Assembly (NCBI GenBank): GCA_016786495.1
Contig: JAEUUJ010000075.1
Coordinates: 61,380 to 125,379 of the forward strand
Length of the DNA: 64,000 nt
From: Cyclobacteriaceae bacterium
Lineage (GTDB): Bacteria; Bacteroidota; Bacteroidia; Cytophagales; Cyclobacteriaceae
Reading direction: 5' to 3'
A program made the position numbers and the translations under genes. Each line of letters begins with the position of its first letter. The first letter of the stretch is position 1. Below the pieces are notes generated by a model. It was not told the DNA's origin, made no database searches, and saw nothing but the letters and a program-made list of their open reading frames with translations. Of this stretch, positions 43,570 through 53,270 are shown piece by piece.

Positions 43570-44785
43570 ACGCCTGAATGCCGGTAATCTCTTTACCCAG
43601 GATTAGCAGGTGGATGTCGTGTGTTCCTTCATAAGTAACAACCGATTCCAGGTTCGCCATGTGGCGCATGATTGGATACTCGCCTGTGATGCCCATACCT
43701 CCGTGTATCTGGCGCGCTTCACGCGCGATCTCCAGCGCAACGGCAACGTTGTTACGTTTCGCGAGAGAGATTTGTGCCGTAGTAGCTTTGCCTTCGTTCA
43801 TTAATGTTCCGAGGCGCCAGTTGAGTAGCTGAGCTTTCGTGATCTCGGTTAACATTTCGGAAAGTTTCTTTTGTACGAGCTGAAAGGATGCAATCGGTTT
43901 GCCGAACTGAATGCGTTCGAGTGCATAGCGTCTGGCAGAATCATAACAATCCATCGCAGCACCAATGGCACCCCAGGCGATTCCGTAGCGCGCAGAATCA
44001 AGGCACATCATCGGTGCACCCAGGCCGCTTTTGCCTGGAAGGAGATTTTCTTTCGGAACTTTCACGTTATCGAACACAAGTTCTCCGGTCGCGCTCGCTC
44101 GCAGCGACCATTTACCGTGGGTTTCAGGAGTTGTGAAGCCGGGCATGCCGCGCTCAACAATCAATCCGTGAATGCGGCCTTCTTCGTTCTTCGCCCACAC
44201 CACCGCCACATCTGCACGCGGGGAGTTTGAGATCCACATCTTGGCGCCATTCAACAGGTAGTGGTCGCCCATGTCTTTAAAGTTTGTTACCATGCCGGAT
44301 GGATTTGAACCATGATCGGGTTCAGTCAATCCGAAGCAACCCAGCCATTCGCCTGACGCAAGCTTGGGAAGATATTTTTTACGTTGTTGTTCGTTTCCGA
44401 ATTTATAGATCGGGTACATGACGAGCGAGCCTTGAACGGAAGCAGTGGATCGCATACCGGAATCACCGCGTTCAATCTCCTGCATGATAATGCCGTAAGA
44501 AATGTAGTCCATTCCGCCACAGCCATATTCCACGGGCAGGGTAGGTCCGAACGCACCCACTTCACCGAATTTTCGTACAATCTCATACGGGAAATGCGCA
44601 CGTTGCGCCCAGTCTTCGATATAGGGACTGATCTCGCGCTTGACGAAGTCGCGAACTGAACTGCGCACCAGCTTATGCTCTTCCGTTAACAAACTATCAA
44701 TGGCATAGAAATCCGGACTTTCGTACAAATCCTGCTTTAATGATTTTTTGGCTTTTACTTCTGCGTTGGACGTATGGGAAGACAT
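43562..44785 (-). CDS. Acyl-CoA dehydrogenase, glutaryl-CoA dehydrogenase type
   Basis: A 407-residue flavin enzyme. CFGLTEPDHGSNP and MWISNSPRADVAVVWAK are the FAD and substrate segments, and Glu386 in VTYEGTHDIH is the catalytic base of this family. The LRASATGELVFDNVKVP and MRSTASVQGSLVM segments are those of glutaryl-CoA dehydrogenase, which oxidises and decarboxylates glutaryl-CoA to crotonyl-CoA in lysine and tryptophan breakdown. Its neighbour tryptophan 2,3-dioxygenase, divergently transcribed, supports that reading. Confidence 0.88.
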   Translation of the reverse strand: MSSHTSNAEVKAKKSLKQDLYESPDFYAIDSLLTEEHKLVRSSVRDFVKREISPYIEDWAQRAHFPYEIVRKFGEVGAFGPTLPVEYGCGGMDYISYGIIMQEIERGDSGMRSTASVQGSLVMYPIYKFGNEQQRKKYLPKLASGEWLGCFGLTEPDHGSNPSGMVTNFKDMGDHYLLNGAKMWISNSPRADVAVVWAKNEEGRIHGLIVERGMPGFTTPETHGKWSLRASATGELVFDNVKVPKENLLPGKSGLGAPMMCLDSARYGIAWGAIGAAMDCYDSARRYALERIQFGKPIASFQLVQKKLSEMLTEITKAQLLNWRLGTLMNEGKATTAQISLAKRNNVAVALEIAREARQIHGGMGITGEYPIMRHMANLESVVTYEGTHDIHLLILGKEITGIQAFV

Positions 44786-44808
44786 AAGAATTTTAGTTAC
44801 TTGCGGGG

Positions 44809-44816
44809 CAAATTTA
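44809..44816 (-). promoter_or_regulatory. Putative -7 promoter element (TAAATTTG)
   Basis: The minus strand reads TAAATTTG 23 bases before the ATG of the glutaryl-CoA dehydrogenase-like gene. No matching -33 box is obvious. Confidence 0.35.
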
Positions 44817-44868
44817 GTGAACTATACCGATTGAAATGTGCCGAAAGGCAATTATTGTTAACTAAGCT

Positions 44869-45819
44869 ATGAATAAGCCATCCGGTCAAACTGATTTACA
44901 GGAACAGCTTCGGAAGCTGCAGGAAAAATATGCCGTTATGGGCCAGGATTTATCGTCATACCTGGATGGCTTGTTGTATTCCGACTATTTGACCTATTGG
45001 GATTACATTCACCTCGACACACTGCTCAGCCTTCAAAATCCGAAGACCAGTTTTCCGGACGAACGGGTTTTTATCACCTATCATCAAATCACCGAATTAT
45101 ATTTCAGTTTGATCTTATGGGAACTCAAACAGGTCACTGAAAATCCGGAGCCGTCTGAGAAATTTTTCATCGACCGGTTAGACCGGATTATCCGGTATTT
45201 CCGCCACCTCGAAGATTCATTCGATGTGATGATCATCGGTATGGAAAAAGAACAATTCCTGAAGTTCCGGATGGCGTTGTTGCCAGCCAGCGGATTTCAG
45301 TCGGCACAATACCGGCTTATCGAACTTCATTCAACTGACCTGGTCAATCTTGTAACTCCCGCAGTTCGTTCTTCCGTTGATCATAATAACCTTGATGAAC
45401 AACTGGATAAACTATACTGGCGCAGCGGGGCAACCGAACTTTCCTCGGGAAAGAAGACGTTAACACTTCAGCAGTTCGAACGCAAATACAACGAGGAGTT
45501 TAAACAGGTTGCGCTGAATCACAAGAACAATAACCTGCGATCGATCTATCAAAAATATTTCTCCGGTAATGAAAACGTAATCAAACGCCTGCGCGAATTT
45601 GATACACTCGCGAATGTGCTTTGGCCGCTGGCTCACATGCGTTCCGCGGGTCATTATCTTCATAAAGATCCGGAAGATATCCGCGCCACAGGTGGTACAA
45701 ACTGGCAGAAGTATTTGCCACCGCGGTACCAGAAGATTATTTTCTTTCCTGAACTCTGGAGCGATGAAGAGAAACTTCAGTGGGGAATTGCAGCCTTTAA
45801 AAAGGCAGCGCAGCCATAA
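44869..45819 (+). CDS. kynA: Tryptophan 2,3-dioxygenase
   Basis: A 316-residue heme enzyme. TYWDYIHLDTLLSLQ and FITYHQITELYFSLILWELK match the family pattern Y-L-x-LD and HQ-x-ELWFKQ, with the Trp-binding region intact though divergent. The end ATGGTNWQKYLPPRYQKI matches the GTGG-x-YL loop that carries substrate contacts, and HMRSAGHYLHKD holds the candidate heme-ligand histidine. It opens the indole ring to N-formylkynurenine, the first step of tryptophan breakdown. The sequence is shorter and more divergent than Pseudomonas-type TDO. Confidence 0.85.
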   Translation: MNKPSGQTDLQEQLRKLQEKYAVMGQDLSSYLDGLLYSDYLTYWDYIHLDTLLSLQNPKTSFPDERVFITYHQITELYFSLILWELKQVTENPEPSEKFFIDRLDRIIRYFRHLEDSFDVMIIGMEKEQFLKFRMALLPASGFQSAQYRLIELHSTDLVNLVTPAVRSSVDHNNLDEQLDKLYWRSGATELSSGKKTLTLQQFERKYNEEFKQVALNHKNNNLRSIYQKYFSGNENVIKRLREFDTLANVLWPLAHMRSAGHYLHKDPEDIRATGGTNWQKYLPPRYQKIIFFPELWSDEEKLQWGIAAFKKAAQP

Positions 45820-45873
45820 ACTGCAAGTTATTAGTCGTCAATAATTTGTATTTTTAACCAGTAATCCCGGTTT

Positions 45874-47667
45874 GTGAAAAAGGTACTGGTTTTGGTCATC
45901 TTCGGCTGCTTGGCTCAGCACGCTGTGTTCGGACAGGGGTTCACCCGCCAGACCTATCACGATGCAGCCAAAAAATACATCAAAGAAGTTTACAAGGTTA
46001 AGGATACGATCAGGAACGTGCTTCACGGTCCGTACATATCGTATTTCATGAACGGTAACATTGAGTCGAAAGGAAATTTTTCGAACAATGAAACCAACGG
46101 TGTGTGGGAATTCTTTTACGAGACCGGAAACCTCAAGATGCGCGGCATTCTCAAACAGAGCGCGAACTACGGTGTATGGGAATACTTCTATGAAAGCGGT
46201 CAGAAAAGTATGGAGGGAACAATCAACGGAAGGAACCGTGAAGGTGTGTGGACCATGTACTTCGAAAACGGAAAGGTTAAGGAAGCGGGAGAATATCTGA
46301 ACAACAAGCGCAACGGACTTTGGCGTTCGTATTATGAAGACGGCACAACCGTGCGGGGCGAGATAACCTATTCCGATGATTTTGGCCGGTACACGGAATA
46401 TGATCAGGCCGGAAAAGTACTGAGCGAAGGACCCAAGATGGGAACTCGCCAGGTCGGACACTGGCGTTATTATTCTCCGCTTGACGGCACACTGCAAAGC
46501 GAAGGCGATTTTGAAAATAACAGGCGTAACGGAGACTGGACGAATTACTATCCGAGTGGCAACATCGCTTCCAAAGGCCGGTACGAAAATGATGTTCCTG
46601 CCGGAAAATGGGAGTACTTTTTTGAAGACGGCAAGGTGAGTGCCTCCGGTCAATACCTGGGCGGTCAGCGCGAAGGTTACTGGAGTGCGTACGGAAGTAC
46701 AGGCGAGAAGGAAAGCGATGCCACCTATGTTAATGGTACCGGTGAATACCGCGAGTATTATAAAAGCGGTAAACTGAAGGCGAAGGGGCTCATTGTGGAT
46801 AATCATCGCCATGGTCATTGGGAGTATTATTTCGAGGATGGTAAACTGGAAGGTGAAGCTGACTATGAAAATGGAAAAGGCACGTATCGCGGATATTATT
46901 CCGATGGCACATTGCAAACGAAAGGGCAGGTGGAGGATGAAAAACGCGTGGGCACGTGGGAGATTTATGAACGTGACGGAAAGTTGTCGGGGTACTACAA
47001 ACCTTTTTATTCCGAGAAGAATCTCGGCAATGAGGTTGCCGAGCTTGCTAAAAAAGAATCCACTGTTAAGCGTGTGAAGGGTAAGGGCTTCGGGTATTTC
47101 GATGCCCGCTCTAATGAATTCCGGGGTGTGATACTCGCAGGTAATCCCGTGCTGATGTTTGCCGGAAAGTTTCCGATGGGTGCTGAGTTTTATTCGCAGG
47201 AGCGATTGGGTCACGAGTTTGAGTTTATCGGAATTCGCGATCCCTTCTTTGAGACCGACAGGCGCGTGGCACCCGATAAACCTTTTCAGCGTGGATATGC
47301 GATTGCCATCAAACAAAAGTTTTACAACGAAGAGCGGGTGGGGATGTGGTATTTCGGTCACGAGATCAGATTCACGAACCTCGGCCATTTTATGAACGTG
47401 CTGATGCCGCAAGTGCCGATGAACACCATCACCATTAGCGCCACCGATCAGCGGATTGAATACGGAGTGTTGTTAGGCTACCGGTTAATGCAGCGCAACG
47501 ATAAAAAGGGGTTTACGATTGATATGTTTGTATCGGGCGATGCCGGTTACCGGTCAGTTGATATGCGGGAAGAATATCAGCAAAATTTTAAGGATGTGGA
47601 ACGATCTAAATTTGTTACCAGTTTACATTTTGGATTGAATATCGGATACGTTTTTTCAAACAAATAA
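45874..47667 (+). CDS. MORN-variant repeat protein (YwqK-like repeats)
   Basis: A 597-residue secreted protein. The signal peptide is KKVLVLVIFGCLAQHAVFGQ. From about residue 45 to 375 there are roughly fourteen repeats of the pattern GxWxxYxxxGxxxxxGxY (for example GVWEYFYESGQKSMEG), the MORN_2 or YwqK-type repeat. The last 220 residues (from about 395) do not repeat and look beta-rich, ending LHFGLNIGYVFSNK, as in an outer-membrane barrel-like segment. The start is GTG. Such proteins are often labelled toxin-antitoxin antitoxins, but nothing here supports that; a surface or envelope role is more likely. Confidence 0.8.
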   Translation: MKKVLVLVIFGCLAQHAVFGQGFTRQTYHDAAKKYIKEVYKVKDTIRNVLHGPYISYFMNGNIESKGNFSNNETNGVWEFFYETGNLKMRGILKQSANYGVWEYFYESGQKSMEGTINGRNREGVWTMYFENGKVKEAGEYLNNKRNGLWRSYYEDGTTVRGEITYSDDFGRYTEYDQAGKVLSEGPKMGTRQVGHWRYYSPLDGTLQSEGDFENNRRNGDWTNYYPSGNIASKGRYENDVPAGKWEYFFEDGKVSASGQYLGGQREGYWSAYGSTGEKESDATYVNGTGEYREYYKSGKLKAKGLIVDNHRHGHWEYYFEDGKLEGEADYENGKGTYRGYYSDGTLQTKGQVEDEKRVGTWEIYERDGKLSGYYKPFYSEKNLGNEVAELAKKESTVKRVKGKGFGYFDARSNEFRGVILAGNPVLMFAGKFPMGAEFYSQERLGHEFEFIGIRDPFFETDRRVAPDKPFQRGYAIAIKQKFYNEERVGMWYFGHEIRFTNLGHFMNVLMPQVPMNTITISATDQRIEYGVLLGYRLMQRNDKKGFTIDMFVSGDAGYRSVDMREEYQQNFKDVERSKFVTSLHFGLNIGYVFSNK

Positions 47668-47701
47668 AACAAGTCTTAAAAGGATAAAAACCTTTCAGGC
47701 T

Positions 47702-49276
47702 ATGCAAACAAAAGAAATCATCTTATCGCCCGAAGAGGCCTTCAGCGAAGCGTTATTTTACCCTTCCCTGTATACGAAGTCAGGCATCCCGCAAGGAGGC
47801 CATACCTGGATCAAGCCTGTTAAACGTTCCATTGATGCGCGTGCCCGGCAGGTAATTGTACGCGTGTTGTGTGAGTTCTATCCGGCAGCACAGCAACCTG
47901 CAACCATCCGGTACACGAGGCCAGAAAACAAGGTTGAAGACGCGAGACGGGTAATCATTGTGGGTTCCGGACCCGCAGGTTTGTTTGCCGCCTTACGGCT
48001 GATTGAACACGGCATCAAGCCAGTTGTGCTTGAACGCGGAAACGATGTTCAGGGCCGCAGGCGTGACCTGGCTGCCATCAACAAAGAACACCACGTTAAT
48101 CCCGAATCAAACTATTGCTTTGGGGAAGGCGGAGCCGGAACGTATTCTGATGGTAAACTTTATACACGCTCCAAAAAGCGGGGCGACATCCATCGCATTC
48201 TTGAAATTCTGGTAGCGCATGGCGCGAAAGATGAAATCCTGTTTGATGCTCATCCGCACATTGGAACCAACAAGTTGCCCAAGCTGGTGGCAGCGTTGCG
48301 CGAAACCATCCGGAATGCGGGCGGTGAAGTTCATTTCAATACCCGGGTTACGGATTTGTTGATTGATCGCGACACGATTACCGGGGTTGTAACGGCCAGC
48401 GGTGATGCGTTGAAGGGAGAAGCAGTTATTCTGGCCACGGGCCATTCGGCACGGGATATTTTCGAATTGCTCTACCGAAAGGAGATACAAATCGAAGCCA
48501 AGCCGTTCGCGTTGGGGGTTCGCGTAGAACATCCTCAGCAGCTAATAGATCAGATTCAATACCATTGCGAAGTAAGTCGCGGAGATTATTTGCCTGCATC
48601 ATCGTATGCGCTTGTGCATCAGGCCGAAGTTCAAAAAACGCAGCGGGGTGTTTTCTCATTCTGCATGTGCCCTGGAGGGTTTATCGTCCCATCGGCGACA
48701 GCTCCCGGTGAGGTGGTTGTTAATGGTATGAGTCCGTCAAGACGTGATTCCAAATTCGCCAACTCCGGAATTGTTGTGGCGGTTGATCCAAAAGACTTCA
48801 AAGAATACGAAAAATTTGGACCGCTGGCTGCGATGTATTTCCAGCGCGAAATTGAGCAACGGGCGTGCCGAATAGCCGGAGGAACACAGGTAGCGCCTGC
48901 GCAACGGCTCATGGATTTTTTAAACAAGAAGGTTTCTTCATCCTTGCCTGACACTTCGTATCAACCCGGTTTAACCGCGGTGGAGATGCGTGAGGTGTTA
49001 CCGGTTTTTCTTTCGGAAGCACTGAAGCAGGGGTTTAAAAGTTTTGGCGAAAAAATGAAAGGCTACCTCACCAACGAAGCACAGATTGTGGGTGTGGAAA
49101 GCAGAACATCTTCGCCTGTGCGAATCCCGCGCGACAAAGACACACTCGAGCATCCGGAAATTAAAATGCTGTTTCCGTGCGGAGAAGGGGCGGGCTATGC
49201 GGGGGGTATCGTTTCGGCCGCGATGGACGGAGAACGTTGTGCAGAGGCTGCCCTGCATAAAATCATGAAGGCATAA
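47702..49276 (+). CDS. FAD-dependent dehydrogenase (COG2509 type)
   Basis: A 524-residue flavoprotein. The first 80 residues form an N-terminal domain that precedes the FAD site, as in COG2509 proteins. RVIIVGSGPAGLFAALRLIE at 83-102 is the dinucleotide-binding fold, VVLERG the following strand, and EAVILATGHSARD matches the ATG motif. FPCGEGAGYAGGIVSAAMDG at the end closes the FAD-binding fold. The reaction is unknown. It is followed at once by a strong terminator. Confidence 0.87.
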   Translation: MQTKEIILSPEEAFSEALFYPSLYTKSGIPQGGHTWIKPVKRSIDARARQVIVRVLCEFYPAAQQPATIRYTRPENKVEDARRVIIVGSGPAGLFAALRLIEHGIKPVVLERGNDVQGRRRDLAAINKEHHVNPESNYCFGEGGAGTYSDGKLYTRSKKRGDIHRILEILVAHGAKDEILFDAHPHIGTNKLPKLVAALRETIRNAGGEVHFNTRVTDLLIDRDTITGVVTASGDALKGEAVILATGHSARDIFELLYRKEIQIEAKPFALGVRVEHPQQLIDQIQYHCEVSRGDYLPASSYALVHQAEVQKTQRGVFSFCMCPGGFIVPSATAPGEVVVNGMSPSRRDSKFANSGIVVAVDPKDFKEYEKFGPLAAMYFQREIEQRACRIAGGTQVAPAQRLMDFLNKKVSSSLPDTSYQPGLTAVEMREVLPVFLSEALKQGFKSFGEKMKGYLTNEAQIVGVESRTSSPVRIPRDKDTLEHPEIKMLFPCGEGAGYAGGIVSAAMDGERCAEAALHKIMKA

Positions 49277-49304
49277 AAAAAGCCCTTCAACCGAAGGGCT
49301 TTTT
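49277..49304. terminator. Bidirectional rho-independent terminator
   Basis: A perfect 12-bp inverted repeat (AAAAAGCCCTTC at 49277-49288, GAAGGGCTTTTT at 49293-49304) around the loop AACC, with A- and T-runs on both sides. It lies between the ends of two convergent genes and can stop transcription in both directions. Confidence 0.93.
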
Positions 49305-49323
49305 AAATTTGGTAACGGACTGA

Positions 49324-51237
49324 TTATTTCGATAACCAGGCCTTCCGCGCAGCAAGTTGTTCCGGAGTTGCATTTTCATCGAATGCAATCACGAATTTCT
49401 TTAAACGCTCAACTTTCTTCACAGGCGCTTTCAACTCAACAGGCTTGTTTTCGCCCGCCTCGTTCTGGCGAAGTACTGTGTAGCTCAGCGTGCCGCCTTC
49501 TTTCAGGCTTTGTTGCTGTTTCTGAATGAATGTACCCAGGTCAGGGCCGAGATCAGGAAGGTCTTCACCGTTGATTTTTGTGAGGATATCTCCGTCCTTG
49601 AATCCAAGCGCTTTACCCTGATCGTTCACGGCATTGGCATTGCCAATCGCGATCTTCGGTTTGCCATCCAATTGTGCAATCGTGATGGCTGCGTTTTCGA
49701 GACCCAGTGTCAGGTCCAGAGTTTTCAATTCCGGGGCAAACTTTACACCGACCAGGCTAAACACTTCCTGTAACGGCAACACTTCACCACCACCCACATA
49801 GCGCTTCAGGAATTCGCCAATTTCAGGATAGGTAAGGGCTGTGATTTCTGCAAACAACTGATCGTCCTGGAAGGCTTTTGACTTACCGAACTTCTTGCCG
49901 AGGTCGGCCACCAGGTTCTGCATGCCGTATTTGCCATTCGACAATTTTCTCAGCTTGATATCGAGACACATGCTTATCAAAGCACCCTTCTGGTATACGT
50001 TATAGTACTGATCCTTGTATTGATCGAGCGTGAACTTGCTGATTTCAGTAAACGGAACCGTATCGAGAAACTGCGAAGCGGTAACCATTTTCTGGCGGAG
50101 TACATTCAGGTATTCTTCCGGACTGATCAAACCGTATTTAACCTGTACGCTTCCGGCAAAATATTCGGTACAGCCTTCATACAGCCACAGGTGCTTCGAC
50201 ATTTTCGGATCGTTGAAATCGAAGTTGTGAATTTCTTCTGAATGAATAGTCAGCGGAGTTACGATGTGGAAGAACTCGTGCGCCACGAAGTCACGCATTT
50301 GCTGGTTCATCTCTTCGATGGTTGCTTCCGGCATGTAGTAGAAAGAAGAGTACGAGTGCTCCAGCGCACCGTATGACGTAACCGGCTGGTCGGTGAAGTA
50401 GAAAATAAATGCATACTTATCAACCGGCAGTTTACCGCCCAAAAATTCTTTCTGAGCCTGCAGCACTTCGCTCACGCTTTCCGCGATTTGTTTGGCAGTG
50501 ATTTTGGCGTTAGGTGAATAAGAGCCGATCAATACTTCAGTGTTCCCAACCTTAATCACCGCAGTGTCAGGTTTGCTGTACATCAGCGGTGAGTCGATTA
50601 GGCGATCATAATTTTCGGTTGTATAAACGTCAACGCGCTTATCGGCAGCAGCCGGATCTTTCTCCTTGTTGAGTTTGCCCAACGGTTCGCCGGTTTTATC
50701 AGCAATCAAACCAGTTGATCCGTAGAAATCTTTAGAACGAATGATGTTGAAGGTGAATGGCATATTCTTCATGCCTTCAAAGTATCCGAAGAATCCGCTC
50801 GTATTGAGCACGATGTTTTTACCGGCCTCGATGTTTGTACCGGCAGGCTGGAAGATCGGATCGGCAGTAAGTTCTGTATCGTACGTGTCGTCAACGGTGT
50901 ACGTTACCTTCACGAGTTTAGAAGCATTTTTAATTTTCCAGGCGTTGTCATTGATGTGTTCAACCGGAAGTGCTGTTCCTTTTTTATCGAACGCTTTCAG
51001 GTTTGACACGAACCGGCCGTAGTCGGCAATCGAGTACGTTCCCGGAACTATTTTAGGCAGATAGAAGGTTATTTCTTCGGCTTTGATGGGAGGAACCGAA
51101 AGCTCAACGTTGATTTTATCATCAACAATTTTGGTCAAATCGACCGTGTACTGGTAAGCTGCTGATCCCTTTTTGGACTGTGCGAATCCCGTTAGGGAAA
51201 CAGACACCAGCAGGACAAATAAGAGTTTAATGCGCAT
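49324..51237 (-). CDS. M61 family metallopeptidase with PDZ domain
   Basis: A 637-residue secreted peptidase. The signal peptide ends LTGFAQ (1-20). The N-terminal beta domain is followed by the zinc site HEFFH at 320-324 and the third ligand Glu354 in WLYEGCTEYF, the M61 pattern. A PDZ-like domain is at about 515-610 (ALGFKDGDILTKINGEDLPD). Such enzymes cleave N-terminal glycine or alanine residues from peptides in the periplasm. The gene is convergent to the FAD enzyme gene across the terminator. Confidence 0.9.
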   Translation of the reverse strand: MRIKLLFVLLVSVSLTGFAQSKKGSAAYQYTVDLTKIVDDKINVELSVPPIKAEEITFYLPKIVPGTYSIADYGRFVSNLKAFDKKGTALPVEHINDNAWKIKNASKLVKVTYTVDDTYDTELTADPIFQPAGTNIEAGKNIVLNTSGFFGYFEGMKNMPFTFNIIRSKDFYGSTGLIADKTGEPLGKLNKEKDPAAADKRVDVYTTENYDRLIDSPLMYSKPDTAVIKVGNTEVLIGSYSPNAKITAKQIAESVSEVLQAQKEFLGGKLPVDKYAFIFYFTDQPVTSYGALEHSYSSFYYMPEATIEEMNQQMRDFVAHEFFHIVTPLTIHSEEIHNFDFNDPKMSKHLWLYEGCTEYFAGSVQVKYGLISPEEYLNVLRQKMVTASQFLDTVPFTEISKFTLDQYKDQYYNVYQKGALISMCLDIKLRKLSNGKYGMQNLVADLGKKFGKSKAFQDDQLFAEITALTYPEIGEFLKRYVGGGEVLPLQEVFSLVGVKFAPELKTLDLTLGLENAAITIAQLDGKPKIAIGNANAVNDQGKALGFKDGDILTKINGEDLPDLGPDLGTFIQKQQQSLKEGGTLSYTVLRQNEAGENKPVELKAPVKKVERLKKFVIAFDENATPEQLAARKAWLSK

Positions 51238-51421
51238 AATTGATTTTTTAGGATTGCAAGATAAGTCGTTTGCGGGAGGCAGAGAGTTACATTTTTTTAT
51301 AAAAAGCCCGAACCGCCCAAATTTCGCCTAAATTAACGTTCCTGCGAGGCGAATGGTTTAATATTTGGGGTTGATCGGTCTCCGGAACGGTTAAAATGCA
51401 GAAAGAAAATACATAAAAGGA

Positions 51422-51787
51422 ATGAAGAAGACATTGGTAGTAGGGGCAACGGCAAATCCAAGCCGGTATGCGTATCTGGCGTCACACATGCTGAGCGACT
51501 ATGGGCATGAGTTTGTGCCGATCGGCATCAAGAAGGAAACGGTACTGGGGAAGGAAATCCTGAACCTGCGTGAGAAACCGGCCATTGAAGGAATTGATAC
51601 CATAACACTTTATATCGGGCCGCAAAATCAACCCGAGTGGTATGCCTACCTGTTGAGTTTAAAACCGAAGCGGATCATATTTAATCCCGGTACGGAAAAC
51701 GGTGAGTTCGAAAAAATGGCGGAGGAACAGAACGTAGAGGTGGTGGAGGGGTGCACGCTCGTGATGCTCCGTTCGAATCAATTTTAA
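51422..51787 (+). CDS. CoA-binding domain protein
   Basis: A 121-residue single-domain protein of the CoA_binding_2 family: KTLVVGATANPSRYAYLASHML at the start, then FVPIGIKKETVLG and IIFNPGTENGEF. The fold is a Rossmann domain. Function is unknown, though a role in binding CoA or a small nucleotide is likely. Its last four bases overlap the convergent LRR gene. The 184 bp upstream, shared with the divergent M61 gene, contain no clear promoter match. Confidence 0.85.
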   Translation: MKKTLVVGATANPSRYAYLASHMLSDYGHEFVPIGIKKETVLGKEILNLREKPAIEGIDTITLYIGPQNQPEWYAYLLSLKPKRIIFNPGTENGEFEKMAEEQNVEVVEGCTLVMLRSNQF

Positions 51788-53193
51788 AGTCCTTCGTCAT
51801 CGTCCGCAGGCTGATCGCTTTGTGCGGAGTAGTAGATGATGCGTGTTCCCTGCTTGCGCAAACGCTCAAACAATGCAGCGTTCTCTTTTTCTTTGTTCAT
51901 TAAGCTGCTTGAAAGAATCAGGGTTTGCAGCGGAGCCTCTGCGATTTCATCGGGTACGCGTTTGATAAAGTTTTGCGATGCATCGAGGTAATCGATCTTT
52001 CCGGCACGCCAGGTAGTGGCGGGAATGGTGTGAAAGAAATTGTCGTTTACCCAAAGCACGCGGAGTTTATCGAGTTTATCCATGGAGGCCGGAAGTGTAT
52101 CCATCCGGTTATTGTACACATACACCTCTTCCAGGTTTTTCAACTGCCCGATTTCATCCGGTAACCGGTAAAGCTTGTTATTGGCGAGGTAAAGAATCTT
52201 AAGTTGTTGCAGGTTTTTTATTTCCGGGCTAACGGCCTCGATCTGATTGTCGAACAAATCAATCACCTCCAGTTTGGTAAGCTTGTACACCGGGGCGGGA
52301 ATTTCCGACAGCATATTCCCGTAAAAAGAGATGAACTCCAGATCGTTAAGCTTACCCAATCCGGGCTTTACTTTTTTTACCGGATTGCTGTTAAACGACA
52401 GCGCCTTCAGGTTGGGAAATTTCCGGCTGATCGAATTAGGCACCTTGGTGACCTTGTTCGCCCGAAGATCCAGGTGCGTTACAGTTTTGCTTCCCTTATA
52501 TCCCCTGAGCGTGATGTTGTTATTGACAACGTTCACGATGGTGAGTTGCGGGTTATGCCTGACATTCGGAAGCCGTACAGCCATGGAACGGTTCAGGTTA
52601 AGCGAGTCGAGTGATTTAAAATTTCCGTATGATTTCGGAAGCTTGTCGGGATGATGCCCGGCAATGCGGAGATAGTTCACATGATCATTCTTTCCTAAAA
52701 TCAGCCGTTTGTCGGGAATGTTGTTGTATACGTAGATGGAACTTAAGTTGGTGAGTAAATTCAAGTCATCCTGCAAGGCATTGATTCGCGTGTTCACCAG
52801 TTCAAGCTCTTCGAGGTTTTTGCATCGCAGAACCTCAGCAGGCACAACGGCCGACCGTACATTCGAAATGCTGAGTTTTTTAATGCTGTCGGGGTGGACT
52901 TTACCGGATTTCAAATCCGCATACGGGGTGAAACTTTTTCTCGGATTGTACACATAAATCCAGGTTGCCTTCCGCAACAGGGGTAGCTCGGCCTGGTTCA
53001 GGCTGTCGAAAACGCGGCTTTTTGTTTGAATGTCTGCGTCCGGGTAGCGTTCATCGAAGGTGGCTCTCATTTCGCGGATTTTGGCCAACTGAACCGAATC
53101 TGCTTTCGATTTGAAAACAGGTTGCTGCCCCGACTGGCCGAAAACACAAGCCGCGGGAGTGACAAAAATCAGGAGTGCGAGAGCTCGGAACAT
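51784..53193 (-). CDS. Secreted leucine-rich-repeat protein
   Basis: A 469-residue protein. The signal peptide ends TPAACVFGQ. Two non-repeat stretches (about residues 25-105) precede roughly a dozen leucine-rich repeats of the form LxxLxxLxLxxNxLxxLP, for example LKILYLANNKLYRLPDEIGQL and LKNLEEVYVYNNRMDTLP. Repeats are of the bacterial/plant intracellular-type length (23-24 residues). The C-terminal 40 residues are acidic (ADDDEGL). It may bind a protein ligand at the surface. It overlaps the convergent CoA-binding gene by four bases and diverges from ppk2. Confidence 0.85.
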   Translation of the reverse strand: MFRALALLIFVTPAACVFGQSGQQPVFKSKADSVQLAKIREMRATFDERYPDADIQTKSRVFDSLNQAELPLLRKATWIYVYNPRKSFTPYADLKSGKVHPDSIKKLSISNVRSAVVPAEVLRCKNLEELELVNTRINALQDDLNLLTNLSSIYVYNNIPDKRLILGKNDHVNYLRIAGHHPDKLPKSYGNFKSLDSLNLNRSMAVRLPNVRHNPQLTIVNVVNNNITLRGYKGSKTVTHLDLRANKVTKVPNSISRKFPNLKALSFNSNPVKKVKPGLGKLNDLEFISFYGNMLSEIPAPVYKLTKLEVIDLFDNQIEAVSPEIKNLQQLKILYLANNKLYRLPDEIGQLKNLEEVYVYNNRMDTLPASMDKLDKLRVLWVNDNFFHTIPATTWRAGKIDYLDASQNFIKRVPDEIAEAPLQTLILSSSLMNKEKENAALFERLRKQGTRIIYYSAQSDQPADDDEGL

Positions 53194-53270
53194 GCCTTAA
53201 ATCAGGCGTTAAATATAACCAGCATTACAATAATTCGTGTACCTTGAAGCAAACAACCTCCCGTAATTCT

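Noticed and set aside
45838-47412. A 524-codon open frame on the minus strand opposite the MORN-repeat gene.
   Set aside because: It is antisense to a gene with clear repeats and signal peptide. The repeated codons of the MORN units leave few stops on the other strand, and its translation has no coherent family or domain.
45874-47667. Toxin-antitoxin function for the YwqK-like repeat protein.
   Set aside because: The name comes from automatic labels of MORN-type repeats; there is no small toxin-like neighbour and the protein is exported.
53175-53270. An upstream extension of the polyphosphate kinase 2 gene.
   Set aside because: It would overlap the start of the divergent LRR gene and add residues unlike the family; the ATG at 53271 fits.
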